Assembly: GCF_932526225.1 (NCBI RefSeq)
Contig: NC_064037.1
Span: 7,856,203 to 7,920,202 of the forward strand
Reading direction: 5' to 3'
DNA: 64,000 bases
Source of the DNA: Nematostella vectensis
Lineage: Eukaryota; Cnidaria; Anthozoa; Actiniaria; Edwardsiidae
The notes beneath the pieces were generated by a model. That model searched no databases. It saw only the letters and a list, made by a program, of their open reading frames with translations, and was not told the origin of the DNA. How positions within the stretch are numbered: position 1 is the stretch's first letter; each line of letters begins with the position of its first letter. A program made the translations under genes and the position numbers. This document shows, piece after piece, positions 1 to 11,100 of the stretch.

Positions 1-498
1 CAGTTGGCGGCATTTCAGCATATGAGCATGGTAAATTGTATAAAAAATAATAAACCTTTAAAAAAAAAGGGGGAGGGGGGAATGGAACATTTTTCACCGG
101 CGAAAAGTTTGTAAACAAACGCGCGCGCGCCCTGAAAAGCCCGCCATTTTCAACCGGAAGCGATTTTTCCCGCCTAAATTGCGAGCGCGCGCGTCAGCGT
201 AGCAACCAAGGTCGCTTAACAACCTAAAACACCCTTAATTAAAAACACATTCTGATAGTTTTGACTAAACGTGTTGGTAGCTAGGAAGACGATCCAACAT
301 GATGCTGTTTTCGCTTTTATCGGTCAAAAACGGGGATAGATGCAGAATCGGAAAAAGTCATGATTAACTACCACAAAAACAGTTATGACTCTTAAGCACA
401 GTATGCAAGTGTGACTGAAAACGAGTAAAATGATCGAAAGATGTGCTACAGATTAGGAAAGCTCCTTTCAAAATGTGTATGTCTTTTCTCATCTACAG
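1..498. other. Upstream flank, no coding seen
   Basis: No convincing exon is visible here. The stretch has GC-alternating runs (positions 120-130 and 181-195) and ends in a pyrimidine-rich tract with an AG at 497-498 that serves as the acceptor of the next exon. It is probably intron of the fibrinogen-like gene. Confidence 0.5.
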
Positions 499-1026
499 CA
501 GACGTTCAGATATGACTCCGACTACTGGACCAACAAGAAAACATTTCACCCAAGAAGAGGTCAATTGCTTGAGATGGATGATACCAAACTGCCCACGTAC
601 TGGACAACATCATTCACCAGACTTTGTCTCGGAGTCAGGCCCTTAAAATTTAATTCGCCCATAGAGTGGAGTCATGTTGAATTCAGCGAGCGCCAGGCAT
701 CTCTCTATTCAGTCATAACGTCAGGCCTAGATTTTATAAAGATGGGCCAAGAATGGTGGTTGAACGCCACTCATGCCAACAACCCACTGAGTGGCAAGAT
801 ACAGGAAGGCATAAACGTCATGACATACAACACATCGGTGCGACTAGGCGTGGTCGGCACAGTTGATAACTGGACCGGATCACAGCGAAGACCCTCGTCC
901 TATATGGGGGTAGGCACCCAGGCGTGGTGGCATCAGACATATGGAGGCATCTCTTGCGGCAGCGCAAAGTTTGAAAATTCCCTTAAAGAAAAGTCCCCTG
1001 CATTTTGTTACCTTCTGGTAAAATGA
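499..1026 (+). CDS. Fibrinogen-like domain protein, terminal exon (partial)
   Basis: This is the last coding exon of a gene whose earlier exons lie left of the window. The acceptor is a pyrimidine tract ending in CTACAG at 498, and the frame is open to TGA at 1024-1026 (about 175 residues). The protein shows the pattern of the C-terminal half of the fibrinogen-like domain found in many anemone and coral secreted proteins: a start like YDSDYWTNKKTF, then TKLPTYWTTSFTRLCLGV, a GLDFIKMGQEWW block, an RLGVVGTVDN block, and a closing CYLLVK where relatives read GYILVQ. By family knowledge these are secreted or surface recognition/matrix proteins; the role here is inferred. Several Cys and the usual metal-loop residues differ from the best-known members, so it may be a diverged or decaying copy. 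A 12-bp minisatellite starts about 60 bp after the stop. Confidence 0.75.
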   Translation, partial: QTFRYDSDYWTNKKTFHPRRGQLLEMDDTKLPTYWTTSFTRLCLGVRPLKFNSPIEWSHVEFSERQASLYSVITSGLDFIKMGQEWWLNATHANNPLSGKIQEGINVMTYNTSVRLGVVGTVDNWTGSQRRPSSYMGVGTQAWWHQTYGGISCGSAKFENSLKEKSPAFCYLLVK

Positions 1027-1087
1027 GACCCTTAAATAGAGCAACAGACCATTTACCTTTAAAGGGAAGGCAGTGACCTGCTCTTCC

Positions 1088-2545
1088 TTAACACCCTGTC
1101 CCATGCCCTGTCCCACGCCCTGTCCAACGCCCTGTCCAACGCCCTGTCCAACGCCCTGTCCCACGCCCTGTCCCACGCCCTGTCCCACGCCCTGTCCCAT
1201 GCCCTGTCCAACGCCCTTTCCCATGCCCTGTCCCGTGCCCTGTCCAACGCCCTGTCCCATGCCCTGTCCCGTGCCCTGTCCAACGCCCTGTCCCATGCCC
1301 TGTCCAACGCCCTGTCCCACGCCCTGTCCCATGCCCTGTCCAACGCCCTGTCCCATGCCCTGTCCAACGCCCTGTCCAACGCCCTGTCCAACTCCCTGTC
1401 CAACGCCCTGTCCCATGCCCTGTCCAACGCCCTGTCCTATGCCCTGTCCCGTGCCCTGTCCAACGCCCTGACCCATGCCCTGTCCCGTGCCCTGTCCCAT
1501 GCCCTGTCCAACGCCCTGTCCCATGCCCTGTCCCGTGCCCTGTCCCATGCCCTGTCCAACGCCCTGTCCCATGCCCTGTCCCGTGCCCTGTCCAACGCCC
1601 TGTCCCATGCCCTGTCCAATACCCTGTCCCATGCCCTGCCCAACGCCCTGTCCCACGCCCTGTCCCATGCCCTGTCCCGTGCCCTGTCCCATGCCCTGTC
1701 CAACGACCTGTCCCATGCCCTGTCCAACGCCCAGTCCCATGCCCTGTCCAACGCCCAGTCCCATGCCCTGTCCAACGCCCAGTCCCATGCCCTGTCCAAC
1801 GCCCTGTCCCATGCCCTGTCCAATACCCTGTCCCATGCCCTGCCCAACGCCCTGTCCCACGCCCTGTCCCATGCCCTGTCCAACGCCCTGTCCCATGCCC
1901 TGTCCAACGCCCTGTCCAACGCCCTGTCCAACTCCCTGTCCAACGCCCTGTCCCATGCCCTGTCCAACGCCCTGTCCTATGCCCTGTCCCGTGCCCTGTC
2001 CAACGCCCTGTCCCATGCCCTGTCCCGTGCCCTGTCCCATGCCCTGTCCAACGACCTGTCCCATGCCCTGTCCAACGCCCAGTCCCATGCCCTGTCCAAC
2101 GCCCAGTCCCATGCCCTGTCCAACGCCCTGTCCAACGCCCTGTCCAACGCCCTGTCCCATGCCCTGTCCAACTCCCTGTCCAACGCCTTGCCCAACGCCC
2201 TGTCCAACGCCCTGTCCCATGCCCTGTCCAACGCCCTGTCCAACGCCCTGTCCCGTGCCCTGTCCAACGCCCTGTCCAACGCCCTGTCCCGTGCCCTGTC
2301 CAACTCCCTGTCCAACGCCCTGTCCCATGCCCTGTCCCGTGCCCTGTCCAACGCCCTGTCCCACGCCCTGTCCCACGCCCTGTCCAACGCCCTGTCCAAC
2401 GCCCTGTCCAACGCCCTGTCCAACGCCCTGTCCCACGCCCTGTCCCATGCCCTGTCCCATGCCCTGTCCAACGCCCTGTCCCACGCCCTGTCCCACGCCC
2501 TGTCCAACGCCCTGTCCAACGCCCTGTCCCATGCCCTGTCCCGGA
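1088..2545. repeat. 12-bp minisatellite, about 120 copies
   Basis: A near-perfect array of a 12-bp unit (GCCCTGTCCCAT and the variants GCCCTGTCCAAC and GCCCTGTCCCGT). Because 12 is a multiple of three and the unit has no stop, long open frames run through on both strands, reading as [24 protein letters not shown] or DRAWDRAL repeats. These are artefacts of the period, with no start, splice or domain support. Higher-order blocks are repeated inside the array: the block near 1590-1830 reappears near 1815-2110. The minus strand is G-rich with regularly spaced GGG tracts. Confidence 0.97.
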
Positions 2546-3414
2546 TGTCCCGGATTTCCGGATGATTAATTGATCTATTTTTCATGATCTTTGTCGTAGG
2601 TAAAAATAAACTTAAAGGATGGGTAAATTTAATTGATATTACGCTGTAACATAAAGTAATTTCTCACAATAAAGTAACACAACAAAGCAGAAAGACCTAA
2701 GTCAAAAAACATTTCCTTTTAATACCTCAGTTGGGAGAACAGCATCTCGTAGAGATATCATCATATTGTATTTGTTAAATAAAAACAATACCCCATTTTT
2801 ATCGTCTATAAGCTAATACCATGAAAGTTGTCTTCAAGGTGCTCATGTCCTATCAACAAATATCAGACATTCCGGAGTTAACGATTCATGCATCATATTT
2901 ATAAAGTCTATATAGTCTGATAGTCCCGAAATAATGTGAATCTGGCGTGAAGAGGTCGCTGCCAATCGATAAAATAACCGCACTTAATCCGTGGAGGGCT
3001 ATCGCCATCCCTTCTTTTCACACAGCTAACATCTCAGCTAACCGTTTTCCCTTACAACAACGCAAATATTAGTTTTACGACGCGCATTTTTGTGTCAGGA
3101 GCGGTGAGATAAAACAAAACATGAAATAAAGAAAAGATGAGTCTTGATTAAAAAGGAAGTTACTGCGCCTCCGACAAACCAAACAGACGTTTATGTTCGT
3201 TGCCGACGCATCATCTCTGTATTGAAATAATAGCTTTACTAAACGCTTATTGGTCAACTTTGAGTGAATTAATTATACAGAGAGCAAATAATGCCTTATG
3301 CAGTTTTTAAGTACTTGCAAGTGTTCAGTACCGACACGGTGTCATAGCTATGAAGAGTATCCGATTGACAAAACTTCAAATTGACTTATTCTTGAAATTG
3401 ATATTTTTCTACCA
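2546..3414. other. Intergenic, GPCR upstream region
   Basis: AT-rich sequence with no supported exon. Short frames on the minus strand (3075-3257) have no splice or domain support. It presumably holds the promoter of the intronless GPCR, but no specific element could be identified. Confidence 0.5.
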
Positions 3415-4356
3415 ATGAACTCTTTGGGAAATCTTTCCTCAGGGTCTGAGAGAGTCGGTTATTTTCCGTCGATGAACTTATGGGTATTCGCGTACTCAAT
3501 GTTTATCACAGAGGGGCTTTTTATCGTGGTTACAAACCTTCTGGTCGTTTTGACGTTCTCTATCAACTCCCACATGAGAAAGCCGAGTTTTTACTTCATA
3601 ATTAATCTTGCCGTTGCCGATCTTCTTGCTGGCTCTGTCGTCAACCCGATGTTCGGAGAGGTTATTAGAAAACTTATGTGTTGTCAAGATTATATTCACA
3701 CGAAATTCCAGACTGGTGGAGGTTTAAAAAATTTATACCCGGTCTTAGCATTCATAATTATCATGAGCGCAAGCTTTTATTCGTTTGTTTTTATAGCTGT
3801 TGAGAGAATGTACGCCACGGTATGGCCATTACGTCATCGCAACACGGATCCCCGAATGTACACTGTGTTTATCTCGATCACGTGGGTAACAGGGTTCGTG
3901 TTCGCATTGTTAGCTTACTTGGACTACCCATTGTCCATTCAGATCGTCATGCCTTTAGGGGTGGTCTCTTTCTTGATACTAGTTGCATCGTATGCCATCA
4001 TCTTTATCAAGGTCAAAAGACAACACCAGCTTCATAATCAGTCCGACCTTCAGAGAACCATCCAGAAAGAGCGGGAACTCGCCAAGACGTTGCTCTTGGT
4101 AACCGTGACGTCAATGGCAACGTGGCTGCCTCTGATTGCCGCTGGTTTTGTTATTGTCGCATCCGGCTCCCTTGGTTACATTGAGCAGGGATTGGCGTTT
4201 TCATTCTGTGGATTGAACTCCCTCTGTAACCCGGTGATCTACTTTTTTAGAATGAGGGAATACCGCAAAGCGGTGAAACAGCTCGTGTGCAAGTGCTCAC
4301 GGGATACGCGTGTTCGGCCCGCCATGGGTAACATGGCGGTTAACGTCAGAGATTGA
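3415..4356 (+). CDS. Rhodopsin-class (class A) G protein-coupled receptor
   Basis: An intronless gene of 313 residues from ATG 3415 to TGA 4354-4356. Seven hydrophobic segments are clear. TM1 carries the class A Asn (TNLLVVL), TM2 reads NLAVADLLAG with the conserved Asp, TM3 ends in ERMYATVWPLRHR in place of DRY, TM6 has ATWLPL rather than CWxP, and TM7 ends NSLCNPVIYFF with a canonical NPxxY. A helix-8-like stretch and a CKC cluster, a possible palmitoylation site, follow. The N-terminus is short with one N-glycosylation sequon (NLS, residue 6). The loop between TM4 and TM5 is very short and lacks the usual Cys, as in the melanocortin/adenosine/cannabinoid cluster. Single-exon receptors of this kind are expanded in anthozoans. 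The ligand cannot be told from sequence. Coupling to a heterotrimeric G protein at the plasma membrane is inferred from family. Confidence 0.94.
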   Translation: MNSLGNLSSGSERVGYFPSMNLWVFAYSMFITEGLFIVVTNLLVVLTFSINSHMRKPSFYFIINLAVADLLAGSVVNPMFGEVIRKLMCCQDYIHTKFQTGGGLKNLYPVLAFIIIMSASFYSFVFIAVERMYATVWPLRHRNTDPRMYTVFISITWVTGFVFALLAYLDYPLSIQIVMPLGVVSFLILVASYAIIFIKVKRQHQLHNQSDLQRTIQKERELAKTLLLVTVTSMATWLPLIAAGFVIVASGSLGYIEQGLAFSFCGLNSLCNPVIYFFRMREYRKAVKQLVCKCSRDTRVRPAMGNMAVNVRD

Positions 4357-6116
4357 GCTAGATATCAATATTCGATGATATGATGAAATAGATTGCCATC
4401 AATCTTTAAGATTCGTCTCAATGAAAGAATTAGACACAAGGCGCAATGTTTCTCACATTGTCTTCATGTTAACAGTAGACTAATCCGCAGACCATTCGCT
4501 GTGGTGTAAATATTGACATTAGAAAATAAAAATTTTGATTAGTCTAACACTGAAAAGTATGCCAAGATCCATTTTTAGTTATTTCGCTTAAAAAGAACAA
4601 GAAATAAAAGAAAATCCACTGAAGAACAATGAATCCGCTTCCCCCTTTCTTGAAACCTTCTCCCTCCCCATTCTGGAGCTCCGGGCCTCGCCCCTGATTA
4701 ACCATAAATATTATAAATGAATATTATGAATATTTTGGGCTGTTAAACTGCATATCATGAAAAAATAGGTTTTGTTAAAAATATAGTCTGTTTGTTCTAA
4801 TAATTTTGCTGCTGTTTGTTGGATGAGAAGTTACTCACACCAACAATTTTAGTAATAAAAGAGCACTTGTGAACGGGAGTGCAGTAAATGTATTTTGCAG
4901 AGCCCTTATAAACTACTTCGCGACCCTAACCACAGGACAGCGCCCTACCCCTACCCACCTACCACCACTCCCACCTAGTCTGTAATGTTAATTAAAAAAG
5001 TATTATGCAGCTCTAGAGGTTATGTCTATAACTGGTTAGCGCTTTATTGGCTATCTTGGTGAACTAGGCATAGAAACCTTCAAACCTTGAAAAACAACTT
5101 AAAACACTTTCTATAGACTGAGAAAGTCAGCAGTTTTTCTACGAGTGTTCTCTAAAACAAATACCAGCTTCATTGGCCAAGACAACAGAAACAGATAATC
5201 AAAGTACTTAAGTGAATCATTTTAATGATGAATAGACCATTCCAGCTATAAGCATGCGCGCGCACTCGCCTTGGAACCTACCTCAACTACCGGCATGCAG
5301 CGCGCGCTTTGTTTGATGTAAGCTTAAAAAAGCGCGCGCTGCATTCTGGTAGTTGAGGTAGGTTTCTATGGTTATGCGCGCTTAAAATTATGGCTGGAAT
5401 GGCCTATTTAGCGTTTTGCTTTTTTATGGCCGTTAGCATACATCTTCCAATAGGAATCCACATCGTTGCGAGGAACAATAACGTGAACAGAGGAATATAA
5501 TGCAAAAAGTGTCGGGCGATTACGCAAGCATCCCTATACCTTAATTAACGTCTACGGTGGAGCATTGATTTCGGTCGAACATAGTGCGTGCCTGTTGGCG
5601 TGTCTGAGAAATGATTCCATACAACATGTCACTTAAAGTAAAGGAAAGAAACGAGACATTGCACTAACAGCTTTGGCGTGAGTACGTAATGCATTAAATT
5701 AAATTCATTTGTGGAGGCGAGAAAGAAACGAGACATTGCACTACAGCTTTGGCGTAAGAAATGGAGGCGCGCCTTGAATATTTTGGCCAAGAAGCTCAAA
5801 TCAAAATTTCTCGTAGCCGGCTTTTTTTTTTCGCATTTCCGTATTTTTTTGGTAGAACTCTTTTAGTAGCCTTATCTTTTAGTTACAAAATTTGAGGCAG
5901 AAAAAGGCATCTTTTCCGCAAGGTAAGCAATCGACAAGATCTCCACTCTTGCATTTCTTTGTCGCATCTAAATATTCCTACACAGTGGTTTCTCCTTCAG
6001 TTCTATCCTATAACGATGGGGTATTCTTTTCTGTTGTTGTTTTACAAAAAAATCTTCAAACAGATCAACTTTGCTCGTTGCTCGTTAGCGATTTTCCAAA
6101 GAACTGGGCCTAGTGC
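4357..6116. other. Intergenic, repeats only
   Basis: No supported gene. The stretch holds the foldback element at 5231-5408 and a short direct duplication: a block of about 35 bp beginning GAAAGAAACGAGACATTGCA occurs at about 5644 and again near 5722. Short plus-strand frames at 5892-6153 show no domain or conserved pattern. Confidence 0.5.
5231..5408. mobile_element. Foldback/MITE-like inverted repeat
   Basis: Two arms of about 78 bp (5231-5309 and 5331-5408) are reverse complements with few mismatches. They share the blocks CCTACCTCAACTACC and GCAGCGCGCGCT and end in related CCATTCCAGC/GCTGGAATGG termini. About 20 bp separate the arms. There is no coding capacity, and the target-site duplication is not clear. 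This is typical of a non-autonomous DNA transposon. Confidence 0.8.
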
Positions 6117-6429
6117 ATGTCATTTAGCAAGATGGCCTGGTTACAAAGGTTAGTCACGTGTGACTGTGGCCAGCCGAGTGGGGCCTGGGAGATGCGCGGC
6201 TGTGCTCTTGCGAACGAGGATTCACTGGAAGAAATTGTGAAATTGATAGGGATCAGTAATTCGGATATCCCGTACATTTATAAAACTCTCCATTATATCC
6301 CACAAATGGAACAAGACTTGGCCGTTTCCCACTCCATTCCACCGTCGCAGGAAAAGCGGAAATATTGGCTCGACCCTTCCGGTACCCAGCAGCCATGGCG
6401 CGCTTTCTGTGACATGCAGACTGACAAAG
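6117..6429 (+). CDS. Exon with front half of a fibrinogen-like domain (partial)
   Basis: The frame is open from ATG 6117 to a good donor (ACAAAG then GTAAGG at 6430), leaving phase 1. An AG at 6126-6127 could equally be an acceptor, so the ATG may not be the true start. The end of the exon, KYWLDPSGTQQPWRAFCDMQ followed by TDKG, matches the start of fibrinogen-like/collagen-C-propeptide folds (YWIDP...CDMxTDGG). The preceding 70 residues contain CDCGQPSG and a Leu/Ile-rich stretch that I do not recognise. No continuation exon with a matching phase is apparent downstream before the next gene, so this may be a gene fragment. Its domain half is complementary to the 499-1026 exon, but the order is wrong for one gene. 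Confidence 0.5.
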
Positions 6430-6537
6430 GTAAGGAATTAGACTGCGTTTCTTTCCTAGAAATTATTCCTTAGATAAATGTCTTGTACGTTTCATATCTA
6501 GAAGGCTGGACACCGGTACCATAGACTTAAATAAAAG

Positions 6538-6667
6538 AATCAAAGAGTTACCTACCCATTGACGTGTGATGATAACGTGCATCAAAGAGTTACCTACCCA
6601 TTGACGTGTGATGATAACGTGAATCAAAGAGTTACCTGCCCATTGACGTGTGATGATAACGTGAATC
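6538..6667. repeat. 42-bp tandem repeat, 3 copies
   Basis: Three nearly identical copies of a unit containing AGAGTTACCTACCCATTGAC and GTGTGATGATAACGTG. It lies about 110 bp after the donor at 6430 but has no similarity to that splice site. Confidence 0.95.
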
Positions 6668-6862
6668 AATTATCGATCGGCCGCAAGTGGCAATTATTCG
6701 TGCTATGAAAAGGAGGACCGAAAGGATATCCCGAAAGCTAAGAAAATGCAACCTATAGAAATTCTCTCAACTGCTTTTGTTTTGCACTTTACGCTATTTC
6801 TACATAAATTACTACATGCACCGATCGTGGGCTATGCGCGGCTCCTGCTAAGTTCTGTATCA

Positions 6863-6958
6863 GGCCCGCACCCAGGGGGTACGGCCCCCACAACGGCCAA
6901 AAGTCCACTTTCGGTTCGCAATAGACGTGCTATTTTTAGACAAAACTATAAAGCATAA
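6863..6958. repeat. Dispersed repeat, copy 1
   Basis: This block shares blocks such as CACAACGGCC, AAAGTCCACTTT and AATAGACGTGCTATTT with 43331-43458, in the same orientation. The similarity runs from CAGGCCC through GACAAAAC to ATAAAGC. It is probably a fragment of an interspersed element. Confidence 0.85.
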
Positions 6959-7822
6959 GCGAATTAGATAGTCAAACTTTTTTTGTAGCCAAATCCCAAA
7001 ATAAACGCCCCGTGGAGATTCTGCAATGGCATAAAAAACCGTGCCCTTTTTGTTCTTTCGGGGGTGGTCAGATGTTTTCAGAAAACTCACGCCCTTTCCC
7101 CCCCCCCCTTCCGGAAAAATTAGTTCCACTTTTTCGGATTGTATTAAACTAGCTGGTTGCCGAGATGGATCTTGGCTTAGTTAGGATTCACCCGTGCACG
7201 AGACACATGAAGCTGGAATGACGTTTTTGACGACTGGAATGACGTTATCGGTAGATAAATCTGCAGTTTATGCCAAGACTACACCCAGCGAGCCGGATTG
7301 CGCATTTTCCCCCGTTGCCCCACGCTCTCTCACGGCCCTGCGATATTGGCGAGCAGATCGAACAGGAAGAAAGCTCTGCTATCAGGGAAGTAATACGTTT
7401 ACTGTAAACGGAATGCTTTTTGTTTTAAATAAAATTCACAAATAGCCAGGTTAAACTCCTTACATTATTCTGCCTCGTTTAAAATCCGGTTCTGTCCGGC
7501 GTTAACGAAATCCTAGAAGCCCACCCCCTGTGTAAATACTGAATATTTTTTTCCAACAGACTCCAGTTTTAATACTAAAATCGTAGAGTAAACCTTTTTT
7601 TGTAAAAGCTTTCTATAATCAATATTTCTAGTATAGGCAGGGTAAAAGTCACATAATTTATTGTGAATACCAGCCTTCCTCGGTAATGGAACCTTGGGGG
7701 TGACCACAGTTTAAATATAGCATTACACAATATTGTGCAAAACTCAAGAAGGTATTTTGCTGCTTTATTAACCCTATTCAGACTGGGCTATTTTGAGCTG
7801 TCTGTGACTGGGGGGTGGGTGA

Positions 7823-7856
7823 TTAGTGACTTTTCCTTTTTAGGAAAAGTCACTAA
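7823..7856. other. Perfect 15-bp hairpin
   Basis: TTAGTGACTTTTCCT, a 4-T spacer, then its exact reverse complement. It is a short perfect palindrome between genes. It could form a cruciform or be a relic of an element, and no function is evident. Confidence 0.8.
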
Positions 7857-8126
7857 GTTTTAGCTTAGCAATTTTTCCGGAGGGGGGGCTTAAAGAGCCC
7901 CCCCCCCAGTATAAATAAGGGTTGACACAATAAATGAGATGATGCAACCCTAAAAATATTGTTGTTATAAAAGTTTATTGTTCTTTGTAAAAAGCAAATC
8001 AGCAAGAAATAGCTAAAATAGATGGAAAAACAACAAATTATAAATAAGTGATATAATCATGAATATAAACAAATACAATTACATGTAAAAAAAAGAATAT
8101 AACAAAGTAGCTTTTGTATAAAACAT

Positions 8127-11100
8127 TTACTGAGCGTCTTCAGGAGTGGTGTTCCATTTAGCCATCTCTGCCTTTTTAGCGAGCTTTTGCTCCAGCCGTC
8201 GCAGTTTCTGCCAGTATTTTTCACCCTTCTTGTTGTTGATTCGTTTCCACAGTTTCCTGATTTTTTTGCGACCTCTTTCCAGCCAAGCAGGCACGTGGTT
8301 ATTTTCCTAGAAAACATATACAATATGTGGTTACTTTCCTAGGAAACATATACAGTACGTGGTTATTTTCCTAGAAAACATATACAATATGTGGTTATTT
8401 TTCTAGGTAACATATACAATATATGGTTACTTTTCTAGAAAACATATACAATATGTGGTTACTTTCCTAGAAAACATATACAATATGTGGTTACTTTCCT
8501 AGGAAACATATACAATATGTGGTTACTTTCCTAGGAAACATATACAATATGTGGTTACTTTCCTAGAAAACATATACAATATGTGGTTACTTTCCTAGGA
8601 AACATATACAATATGTGGTTACTTTCCTAGGAAACATATACAATATGTGGTAATTTTCCTAGAAAACATATACAATATGTGGTTACTTTCCTAGAAAACA
8701 TATACAATATGTGGTTACTTTCTTAGCTTATGAGTACATTGAGCATATGAGTACATTTAGCTTATGAGGCACAAATTGGCCAAAATGGATGATTTACCAG
8801 ATTATGGGGGTCCTGTGGAAATTAAGCACGTAAGCTCTGCGTTGATGAGTTTGTCTATAGCTGTCTTGATAATACCCTTTTTAAATATTTGTTGTAATTT
8901 AAACAAAAACTGTTACATGCATTACCCTGGATCCAGATTCTTGAATGTCGTTTATTTTGCAACACATTCGAGGTATCTTGCAATTATCTGCAACTTTCTT
9001 TTATGCTTGCTTCAATAAGGATGAGTGTCCTTGTTAAAAAGGACTCGAAATGGGGTAATTACATTTAAAAAGGTTAAAAAACGTCTATAAACAAACTCAA
9101 AGACTTGCTTTCGCGCCCGAATTCCACATGAATGACATTGTAAAACAACCAATTCATATATATTTTTGTAGTTGATAGCAAAGCTATGAGTTTTCGAAAG
9201 ATCATTTGTGAAAATTATTTCCAAATTAAACTCAAAACAGTATGATTATTTTATAATAAATTACAAGGCAAAATTTTATAGAAACATACACATTATTTGT
9301 GTCTCAAGTTTGGTCTAAGTAAACTAAAGATAGAACAAGTTATCCAAACTAATGGATTCAAATGCGCTCATGGCCTTGATCTATTAAAAAAGATTAGAGA
9401 GAAGTGAAATCACGATTTAATGGCATGTGCTGTAATCAACTTACCAGTTTCGCACTTTTCGTCAGCTTAACTGGTTTGACAGACTCCTTTTTTGGCTCCA
9501 CTGACATTTTTGGCTTTTCCCTCCCCATTTCCTCCTCGTCTTCATCATCATCGTCATCATCATCATCATCTAGTATCTCCTCATTCATGTTGTGTACTTT
9601 TTTGGAGGGAGGAGATGTTTCTTCCGTCTTGCTTTCCGCTGCCTCCTCATCATCAATTTCCTCCTCCTGGCTGTTTTCAGGCTCCTCCTTCACTACGCTT
9701 TCCTCATCATCATTATGATCACGTCCTTCCCTCTGATCTTCCTCCTCCTCCTCCTTTTCACGTCCCGCCTCCTCGCTTTCCTCCTCATCACTTGGCTCCT
9801 CAGTTGGAACAACTTCCGGTTCTTCGGTATATTCCTCTGTCTCTTCAGTGGGAATCACTTCTGTTTCTTCAGTGGGAAAGATCTCTCTGGGCACGGCTTG
9901 TTCGGCTGCGGGCATAACTTCCGGTACCTCAGTATGAATGATTTCCGGCTTTTCGAAAGCCATAACTTCCGGTACCTCAATATGAATAATTTCCTGCTTT
10001 TCTGAAGGCATAACTTCCGGTACCTCAGCCTGAATACCTTCCAGTTTTTCTGAAGGCACAACTTCAGGAGTCTCGGTTGGTTCACTTTCTACAGGGGTTG
10101 ACTTTGTTTGTTTCACATCAACTTCAACCTCTTCTGGCACAACTTCCGGTTCTGGTTCTGAGACTTCCGGTGCTGGGGGAAGGGGAATGTCGACTTCACC
10201 TTTGGTTTCCTTCAGAAAATGCTTGAGCGACCTGGTAAATGCGAAAAGTTTTAATGGAAAATTAATCCCAGAGCGAACTACCCATAAACGATTTCAAATA
10301 AAATAAGAATCGAGAATTTGAAACTCCACGTGTCGTAACCCGCAGTATTATTAATGGTAACGTCAATAAACAACTTCTTTTCAAATTAATTAAAAATTTT
10401 TAAAAAATGATAGATTAAAAAGTGAGCGCTATAGCCTGCGTAGCAAGCGCAAAGGGTAAAGAAGATGAGCGTGATAGCCGACTCACCAGGCACGCGCGGT
10501 CTCTCTCCCATCTCCCAGGCCTGCGCGGTCTCTTTCCCTTCCCCCCAGGCCTGCACGGTCTCTTTCCCTTCCCCTCAGGCCCGCGCTGTCTATTTCCCTT
10601 TTTCCCATGCTCTCGCTCTTGCTACACAGGCTACCCGTGCGTGCCACACTCACTTGACAATTTCCTTGGTTCGTTTTCGCACGTCTTTCACCATCGTTTC
10701 AAGCTTTTCGGGATTCACTCGTTCCATGCCCTCCTCTGCCTCCACGATTCCAGATCGTGCCTTTTCCAGCATGTAGAGGGCATGGTCACGAAACTCGAAC
10801 AGAAGGCCCTACGAATGGTAAATAGAGATCTTCAGCAAGGACGGCGGCGACAGCTAGGACAACAAGATCAAAATAAATGCGTTCGCGCTTTGCGGTCATT
10901 TCTAAAATGATGAAAATAACCAAGGGACATTGTTAGAGGGATAACAACTAATAAGACCCCGTCCACAATAGACCGTGTTCACGATGTTGCGCGCGCATCC
11001 AAAATACCAAAGACTGGTTTACAGACGAAACTATATCTGCCAGAGTGCTTTATTTGCAGAGTTTTAGCATTTAAGTAAAATTCCGCTTTGTCCGCATCAT

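Larger units (their letters stand above)
6430..8126. other. Intergenic / repeats
   Basis: No supported exon. It contains three tandem 42-bp units (6538-6667), a dispersed repeat (6863-6958), C-rich runs near 7095 and a perfect short hairpin at 7823-7856. A TTTATT at 7974-7979 is a candidate poly(A) signal (AATAAA on the minus strand) for the acidic-protein gene ending at 8127. Confidence 0.5.

Noticed and set aside
880-2569. Long frames on both strands of the 12-bp array (GQGVGQGM and MPCPTPCP proteins)
   Set aside because: They come from a stop-free unit whose length is a multiple of three. Several frames are open at once and there are no starts, splice sites or domains.
9404-10005. Plus-strand Ser-rich and Pro-rich frames
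   Set aside because: Antisense shadows of the Glu/Asp-rich exon of the acidic-protein gene.
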